Shown here: positions 42,716 through 47,571 of the stretch, in pieces
Layout of the letters: each line of letters begins with the position of its first letter
Position numbering within the stretch: the first letter of the stretch is position 1
Assembly (NCBI GenBank): GCA_023457495.1
Contig: JAEWLQ010000097.1
Span: 1-47,571, forward strand
Direction of reading: 5' to 3'
DNA length: 47,571 bases
DNA from: Pseudomonadota bacterium
GTDB lineage: Bacteria; Pseudomonadota; Gammaproteobacteria; Steroidobacterales; Steroidobacteraceae
Position numbers and translations under genes: made by a program
The notes under the pieces: generated by a model
What the model was told of the DNA's origin: nothing
The model's input: the letters and a program-made list of their open reading frames with translations, nothing else
Database searches by the model: none

Positions 42716-43761
42716 GCGACATCCTCGCGCTCGCGCGTCCCGACATCGTCGCGTTGAAGGCGTATTCGCACGCGAGCTGGGATCCGGCTTTCGATCGGCT
42801 GCACGCCAACGAACTACCCTGGCGTGCGGAGACGGATCGCACGCAGGCCGGACTCAACCGTTACCCGGAACCGCACCCGCACGAGCTTGCCGCGAGGCTG
42901 GCCGAACTGTACGGCGTGCCGGCCGCGAACCTGCTGCCCGGCCGCGGCAGCGACGAATCGATCGACCTGCTGGTGCGCGGGTTCTGCCGCGCGGGCATCG
43001 ACAACGTCGTCATCTGTCCGCCGACCTTCGGCATGTACGCGGTGGCGGCGCGCATCCAGGGCGCGGCCGTGCGCGAAGTGCCCCTGGTACGTGAGCGGGG
43101 GTTCGCGCTCGACACCGAAGGCGTGCTGTCGGCCTGCGACGCGAACACGAAGATCGTGTTCCTGTGTTCACCCAACAACCCGACCGGCAACGCCATGGAC
43201 CCGGCGGCCATCGAGCGGGTGCTGACCGCGCTCGCGGGCCGCGCGCTCGTCGCGGTGGACGAGGCCTACATCGAGTTCTCGGGCGACACCTCGCTCACGA
43301 CCCAGCTCACTCGTTTCCCGAATCTCGTCGTGTTGCGCACTTTGTCCAAGGCTTTCGGATTGGCGGGCGCGCGTGTCGGCTCGCTGATCGCCGCGGAGTC
43401 CATCGTCGCCCTGCTCGGCAAAGTGATACCGCCCTATTCCATTCCGCAGCTCACCATCGAAGCCGTGCTCGCGACGCTGAGCCCACCGCAACTCGCCATC
43501 CAGCGCGAACGCGTCGCGCAGGTGCGCGCCGAGCGCGACCGGGTCGCCGCCGCACTGACCGACTCGCGCGCCGTGCGCAGGGTCTGGCCAAGCGTCGCGA
43601 ACTTCCTGCTGGTGGACTTCGCCGACGCGGAAGGCGCGCTCGCCGCGGCGCGCGCCGCGAAGCTGCTGATTCGCGACATGCGCGGCGTGTCCCCGCAATC
43701 CCTGCGCATCTCGGTCGGCACGCCCGAGCAGAACGATCGTCTGATCCGGAGTTTCACGTGA
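42712..43761 (+). CDS. hisC: Histidinol-phosphate aminotransferase
   Basis: 349 residues, class II-type PLP fold. LNRYPEPHPHELAARLAELYG, LPGRGSDESIDLLVRGFC, CSPNNPTGN, VAVDEAYIEFSG and LRTLSKAFGLAGARVG with the PLP lysine at 213. It transaminates imidazole-acetol phosphate. The ATG at 42712 overlaps hisD; the stop overlaps the hisB GTG. Confidence 0.95.
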   Translation: MSDILALARPDIVALKAYSHASWDPAFDRLHANELPWRAETDRTQAGLNRYPEPHPHELAARLAELYGVPAANLLPGRGSDESIDLLVRGFCRAGIDNVVICPPTFGMYAVAARIQGAAVREVPLVRERGFALDTEGVLSACDANTKIVFLCSPNNPTGNAMDPAAIERVLTALAGRALVAVDEAYIEFSGDTSLTTQLTRFPNLVVLRTLSKAFGLAGARVGSLIAAESIVALLGKVIPPYSIPQLTIEAVLATLSPPQLAIQRERVAQVRAERDRVAAALTDSRAVRRVWPSVANFLLVDFADAEGALAAARAAKLLIRDMRGVSPQSLRISVGTPEQNDRLIRSFT

Positions 43762-44822
43762 GCAAGTCGAAGGTATTGTTCGTGGATCGCGATGGCACGC
43801 TCATCGAAGAGCCACCGGACGAACAGGTCGACGCGATCGCCAAGATCCGCTTCATGCCGGGTGTGTTCGCGGCGTTACGCGCCGCGCAGGCCGCGGGCTA
43901 CAAGCTCGCGATGGTGACCAACCAGGACGGGCTCGGCACCGCGAGCTTCCCGCAGGCCAACTTCGACGCCCCACACGAATTCATGATGAACGCGTTCAGC
44001 TCGCAGGGCATCGAGTTCGATGCCGTGTTCGTCTGCCCGCACCGCAAGGGCGACGGCTGCGAATGCCGCAAGCCGAAGATCCAACTAGTTGAAGACTACG
44101 TGCGCAACGTCGATCTCGCGGCGAGCGCCATGATCGGCGACCGCGCCACGGACCTGGAGTTCGCACAGAACCTCGGCGTGCGCGGACTTGCCGTGCAACG
44201 TCACGGCAGCGCCGCGGAGACCTGGCCCGCGATCATCCGCACGCTCACGGAGCGCAAGGCCATGATCGAGCGCAAAACGAAGGAAACCGACATCCGCGTC
44301 GCGGTCAATCTCGACGCGACCGGGCCGGTGAAAATCGTCACCGGCATCGGCTTCTTCGACCATATGCTCGAGCAGATCGCCAAACACGGCGGCTTCGCGC
44401 TCGAGCTCGAGTGCAAGGGCGATCTCGACATCGACGAGCACCACACGGTCGAGGACTGCGCGCTGGCGCTGGGCGAAGCGCTGCGCACCGCGCTCGGCGC
44501 GAAGCTCGGCCTCACCCGCTACGGATTCGTGCTGCCGATGGACGAAGCGCAGGTCCGCGTGGCCATCGATCTGTCCGGCCGCGCCTACGGTGTGTTCGAA
44601 GGAAAATTCTCCCGCGAAGCGGTGGGCGGCCTGCCGACCGAGCTCGTGCCGCACTTCTTCCGTTCGCTCGCGGAGAGTCTCAGGGCCGCGGTTCATGTCA
44701 CCATCACCGGCGAGAACACGCATCACATGATCGAAGCCTGTTTCAAGGGCGTCGGCCGCGCCCTGCGCCAGGCGTTTCGCCGCGAGGGCGATGAATTGCC
44801 CTCCACCAAAGGTTTGTTATGA
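43758..44822 (+). CDS. hisB: Bifunctional histidinol-phosphatase / imidazoleglycerol-phosphate dehydratase
   Basis: 354 residues. The N-terminal HAD phosphatase (about 1-165) has FVDRDGTLIEEP with the nucleophile Asp and the zinc site CPHRKGDGCECRKPK. The C-terminal dehydratase (about 170-354) has GIGFFDHMLEQIAKHGGF, DEHHTVEDCALALGEAL and THHMIEACFKGVGRALRQA with the metal-binding His pairs. Fusion of the two activities is a gammaproteobacterial trait. GTG 43758 overlaps the hisC stop by 4 nt. Confidence 0.95.
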   Translation: MSKSKVLFVDRDGTLIEEPPDEQVDAIAKIRFMPGVFAALRAAQAAGYKLAMVTNQDGLGTASFPQANFDAPHEFMMNAFSSQGIEFDAVFVCPHRKGDGCECRKPKIQLVEDYVRNVDLAASAMIGDRATDLEFAQNLGVRGLAVQRHGSAAETWPAIIRTLTERKAMIERKTKETDIRVAVNLDATGPVKIVTGIGFFDHMLEQIAKHGGFALELECKGDLDIDEHHTVEDCALALGEALRTALGAKLGLTRYGFVLPMDEAQVRVAIDLSGRAYGVFEGKFSREAVGGLPTELVPHFFRSLAESLRAAVHVTITGENTHHMIEACFKGVGRALRQAFRREGDELPSTKGLL

Positions 44823-44850
44823 CGCCAGCCACTCTCTACGCGAGCCGCTC

Positions 44851-45450
44851 GTGAGCGCCGTCGCGATCATCGACAGCGGCGGCGCCAACATCGCCTCCCT
44901 GCGCGCGGCGCTCGCGCGCCTGGGCGCGGACTCCGTCGTCACGACGGATCACGATGTCATCAAGCGGGCCACGCGGGTTCTGCTGCCGGGCGTGGGCAAC
45001 GCGCACAGTGCGATGAACAAGCTGCGCGGCGTCGGGCTCGACCAGCTCATCCCGACCCTCGAGCAACCCTTGCTGGGCATCTGTCTCGGCATGCAGATCC
45101 TGTTCGATCATTCCGAGGAAGGCCCCGCGAACGGGCTCGGCGTGATCCCGGGCCGCGTCGAGAAGCTTTCCGCCGCGCCGGGCCTGCCCGTGCCGCACAT
45201 GGGCTGGAACCAGCTCGCGCAATCGAAGCCCGATCCGCTCCTCGATGGCGTGAGCTCACTCGACTACGTGTACTTCGTGCATGGCTACGCCGTGCCCGCC
45301 GGAGAATGGACCGTCGCGACGACGCAATACGGCGGCGATTTCACGGCCGTCGCGCGCCGCGGCAACTTCTGCGGCACGCAATTCCACCCGGAAAGATCCG
45401 GCGTCGTCGGTGCGCGCATCCTCGCCAACTTCCTGAAAGACGGTACCTGA
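44851..45450 (+). CDS. hisH: Imidazole glycerol phosphate synthase, glutaminase subunit
   Basis: 199 residues, class I glutaminase. VAIIDSGGANIASLRAAL at the start, the nucleophile in LLGICLGMQILFDHSEEG and the catalytic pair in CGTQFHPERSG. It supplies ammonia to HisF. GTG 44851 is chosen because it begins the conserved first strand; 28 nt separate it from hisB. Confidence 0.94.
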   Translation: MSAVAIIDSGGANIASLRAALARLGADSVVTTDHDVIKRATRVLLPGVGNAHSAMNKLRGVGLDQLIPTLEQPLLGICLGMQILFDHSEEGPANGLGVIPGRVEKLSAAPGLPVPHMGWNQLAQSKPDPLLDGVSSLDYVYFVHGYAVPAGEWTVATTQYGGDFTAVARRGNFCGTQFHPERSGVVGARILANFLKDGT

Positions 45451-45457
45451 GAGCTTC

Positions 45458-46198
45458 ATGATCCTGATTCCCTCCATCGATCTGCGTAACGGCCGCTGCG
45501 TGCGCCTGCTCAAGGGCGACTTCGACCGCGAGACGCGTTACGACCTCGAGCCGCATGAGTTGCTGCAACGTTATCGCGCGCTCGGCGCCACCTGGCTGCA
45601 CGTCGTCGATCTCGACGGCGCCAAAGACGGCCAGCTCGCGAACCGCAGCGTCATCGTCCGCCTCGCCTCGCAGAAAGCGCTCAACATCCAGGTGGGCGGC
45701 GGCGTGCGCTCGACCGCTGTCGTGGACGACCTGCTGCGCAATGGGGTCGATCGGGTCATCGTCGGCAGCGCCGCGGTGGAGAATCCCGCGGAAGTGCAAG
45801 GCTGGTTCAAGAAGTACGGCGCCGAGAAGATTGGTCTCGCCTTCGACATCCGGCACGACGCCGCGGGCATGCCCCGGGTGCTGACGCGCGGCTGGACGAA
45901 GGAATCGAAGATCACGCTGTGGGAGGCCGTCGAGTCCTATCTACCTTCCGGCCTCCAGCACGTGTTGTGCACGGACGTGGAGCTCGACGGGGCTCTGCAG
46001 GGCCCGGCGGTGGCGCTGTACGCCGAAGCCGTCAGGCGTTACCCCCAGATCGCCTGGCAGGCGTCGGGCGGCGTGCGCAGTGCCGCGGATCTCGCGGCCC
46101 TGGCCGCCACCGGCAGCGCCGCGGCGATCAGCGGCAAGGCGCTGCTGGAAGAACTGATCAAACCTTCGGAGTTAGCCCCATTCTTGCCAAACGCATAA
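45458..46198 (+). CDS. hisA: ProFAR isomerase
   Basis: 246 residues, TIM barrel. MILIPSIDLRNGRCVRLLKGDF places the catalytic Asp at 8, LHVVDLDGAKDG and IQVGGGVRS bind phosphate, and VLCTDVELDGALQGP with WQASGGVRS completes the second half. It opens the ring of ProFAR. ATG 45458 follows hisH by 7 nt. Its last codons overlap the start of hisF by 19 nt and include that gene's ribosome site. Confidence 0.95.
   Translation: MILIPSIDLRNGRCVRLLKGDFDRETRYDLEPHELLQRYRALGATWLHVVDLDGAKDGQLANRSVIVRLASQKALNIQVGGGVRSTAVVDDLLRNGVDRVIVGSAAVENPAEVQGWFKKYGAEKIGLAFDIRHDAAGMPRVLTRGWTKESKITLWEAVESYLPSGLQHVLCTDVELDGALQGPAVALYAEAVRRYPQIAWQASGGVRSAADLAALAATGSAAAISGKALLEELIKPSELAPFLPNA
46168..46171 (+). promoter_or_regulatory. 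Shine-Dalgarno that sets the hisF start at ATT
   Basis: GGAG at 46168-46171 lies inside the end of hisA. With an 8-nt spacer it points to ATT 46180, the first codon of the conserved HisF N-terminus. No ATG, GTG or TTG is in this frame near that point. Confidence 0.6.
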
Positions 46199-46947
46199 TC
46201 CCCTGCCTGGACGTCCGCGACGGCCAGGTCGTCAAGGGCATCCGTTTCCGCGATCACCAGATCGTGGGCGACATCCTCGCGCTCGCCGAGCGTTACCGGA
46301 ACGAAGGCGCCGACGAGGTCGTGTTCTACGACATCACGGCGAGCCCGGAAGGCCGCAGCGTGGATCGCACGTGGGTGCGCCGCGTCGCGCAGGTGCTCGA
46401 CATCCCGTTCTGCGTGGCGGGCGGCATCCGTTCGGTCGAAGACGCCGAGGCCGTGCTCAACGAGGGCGCCGAGAAGATCTCGATCAACTCGCCGGCCCTG
46501 TCGAATCCCGGACTCATCGAAGAGCTCGCGGCGCGTTTCGGCTCGCAATGCGTCGTGATCGGCATCGACAGCGCGAACTTCACCGAGGGGTATCGCGTGT
46601 TCCAGTTCACCGGCGATCCGAACCGTACGAAAAATACCGGCCGTGACACGTTGTCCTGGGTCAGGGAAGTCCAGGACCGCGGCGCCGGCGAGATCGTGCT
46701 CAATTGCATGAGCAGCGACGGCGTGCGGCGCGGCTACGACGTTGCGCAGCTCAAGGCCGTGCGCGAGATCTGCGACGTCCCGCTGGTCGCATCCGGGGGC
46801 GCGGGTGCACCCGAACACTTCAGGGACGTCTTCGAGAAGGCGCAGGTCGATGCGGCGCTGGCCGCCAGCGTCTTTCACTCCGGCGCCATCGCCATTCCCG
46901 ATCTCAAGACGACGCTTGCGGCCGCCGGCGTCGAGGTGCGTTTGTGA
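46180..46947 (+). CDS. hisF: Imidazole glycerol phosphate synthase, cyclase subunit, with non-standard ATT start
   Basis: 255 residues if translated from ATT 46180, the normal HisF length. The beginning then reads (I/M)LAKRIIPCLDVRDGQVVKGI with the catalytic Asp exactly at position 11, and GIDSANF supplies the second catalytic Asp near 130; CVAGGIRS, INSPAL, NCMSSDGVRRGYD and ASGGAGAPEHF complete the barrel. The only canonical in-frame starts upstream (GTG 45919 and 45967) would add more than 70 non-family residues, and the next GTG downstream would remove Asp11. It cyclises PRFAR with ammonia from HisH. The stop overlaps hisIE. Confidence 0.92.
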   Translation: MLAKRIIPCLDVRDGQVVKGIRFRDHQIVGDILALAERYRNEGADEVVFYDITASPEGRSVDRTWVRRVAQVLDIPFCVAGGIRSVEDAEAVLNEGAEKISINSPALSNPGLIEELAARFGSQCVVIGIDSANFTEGYRVFQFTGDPNRTKNTGRDTLSWVREVQDRGAGEIVLNCMSSDGVRRGYDVAQLKAVREICDVPLVASGGAGAPEHFRDVFEKAQVDAALAASVFHSGAIAIPDLKTTLAAAGVEVRL

Positions 46948-47561
46948 GCCTCGATATTTCCAAGGTCGACTTCGAGAAGATCCAGGGTCTCGTGCCCGCG
47001 ATCGTGCAGGACGCCGACACCGGCGCCGTGCTCATGCTCGCCTACATGAATCGCGAGGCGCTGGAGCAGACGCTGGCGCGCAAGCGCGCCGTGTTCTTCA
47101 GCCGCAGCAAGCAACGGCTGTGGGAGAAAGGCGAGACGACCGGCCACACGCTCGATGTCGTCGACGTTGCGCTCGATTGCGACAACGACACGTTGCTGGT
47201 CACGGCGCGGCCGCGCGGCCCGGCGTGCCACAACGGCACCGTCACCTGCTTTGGCAACGAGCCGCGGAGTGCCGTCGGCTCGATCGCGTTCCTCGCAAAG
47301 CTCGAGTCCGTGATCGCACAACGCGCGAACGACAAACCCGAGGCCAGTTACACCGCACGCCTGCTGGAAAAGGGGCTTTCTCGCATCGCGCAGAAAGTCG
47401 GCGAAGAAGGCGTGGAAACCGCCCTTGCGGCGGTCGGCGACCAGAACGAGAAGGTCGTCGACGAATCCGCCGACCTCCTCTTCCATCTACTCGTCCTGCT
47501 GCGTGCGCGCGGGATCGCGCTGGCGGACGTCGTCCGTGCCCTGGAGGCCCGGCATCGCTGA
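46944..47561 (+). CDS. hisI: Bifunctional phosphoribosyl-AMP cyclohydrolase / phosphoribosyl-ATP pyrophosphatase
   Basis: 205 residues. The HisI domain (about 1-115) has VLMLAYMNREALEQTL, FFSRSKQRLWEKGETTGHTL and the zinc-binding CDNDTLLVTARPRGPACHNG. The HisE domain (about 115-205) has SYTARLLEKGLSRIAQKVGEEGVETALAA and DESADLLFHLLVLL with acidic metal ligands. It performs steps two and three of the pathway. GTG 46944 overlaps the hisF stop. Last his gene; only ten bases follow before the window ends, so a terminator cannot be judged. Confidence 0.95.
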   Translation: MSLDISKVDFEKIQGLVPAIVQDADTGAVLMLAYMNREALEQTLARKRAVFFSRSKQRLWEKGETTGHTLDVVDVALDCDNDTLLVTARPRGPACHNGTVTCFGNEPRSAVGSIAFLAKLESVIAQRANDKPEASYTARLLEKGLSRIAQKVGEEGVETALAAVGDQNEKVVDESADLLFHLLVLLRARGIALADVVRALEARHR

Positions 47562-47571
47562 CGCGTAGATC

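Overview
This window is GC-rich chromosomal DNA, coding densely on both strands. It carries no mobile element, tRNA, rRNA or CRISPR array that I can see. Gene content points to a gammaproteobacterium on the Xanthomonadales / Nevskiales / Steroidobacterales side: type II secretion gspLMN, an ilvC-leuA-ilvE-leuCDB operon, a TrpR-family gene heading a complete his operon, metX-metB under a SAM riboswitch, and a tonB-exbB-exbD-exbD operon. The assignment comes from gene order and protein style and is an inference.

Layout. 1-1657 (+): the end of gspL, then gspM and gspN. 1658-12505 (-): an OppBC-like permease pair and a fused double-ATPase, alaA, and an AddB/AddA-like helicase-nuclease pair. 12548-14274 (+): etfB-etfA. 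14294-16273 (-): HMG-CoA lyase, an ankyrin protein and a Prx5-type peroxiredoxin. A class III CoA-transferase diverges from them (16329-17540, +) and ends at a hairpin terminator. 17599-22705 (-): tonB, exbB, two exbD and two paralogous secreted TPR proteins, with stem-loops in several spacers. 22968-27396 (-): an M17 aminopeptidase, an MFS protein and ilvD. 27463-34444 (+): branched-chain amino-acid operon with a complete attenuator: promoter, 42-codon leader peptide rich in Leu/Val, antiterminator and terminator, then ilvC, leuA, ilvE, leuC, leuD, leuB. 34461-37519 (+): TetR regulator with a repeated operator, a DUF899 thioredoxin-like protein, a Tat-exported SDR lacking the usual catalytic residues, and an exported protein of unknown function. 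37527-39755 (-): metX-metB behind a SAM-I type riboswitch. 40052-47561 (+): an 18-bp perfect palindrome, a TrpR-family regulator and hisG-D-C-B-H-A-F-IE.

How it works together. Much of the window is amino-acid biosynthesis (BCAA, Met, His, Ala), and each large pathway shows a different control device: ribosome-mediated attenuation for ilv/leu, a riboswitch for met, and a repressor with its palindrome for his. ilvD is encoded divergently from the ilvC operon, so both arms of the pathway start from one 107-bp region. The HMG-CoA lyase, CoA-transferase and ETF genes suggest catabolism of leucine or related acyl-CoAs nearby.

Most notable: the ilv attenuator, whose leader peptide probably comes from a leaderless mRNA; hisF, which appears to start at AUU with a well-placed Shine-Dalgarno; the TetR/DUF899/degenerate Tat-SDR operon; the candidate autoregulatory palindrome of the TrpR-like gene; and the stem-loops between genes of the tonB operon.
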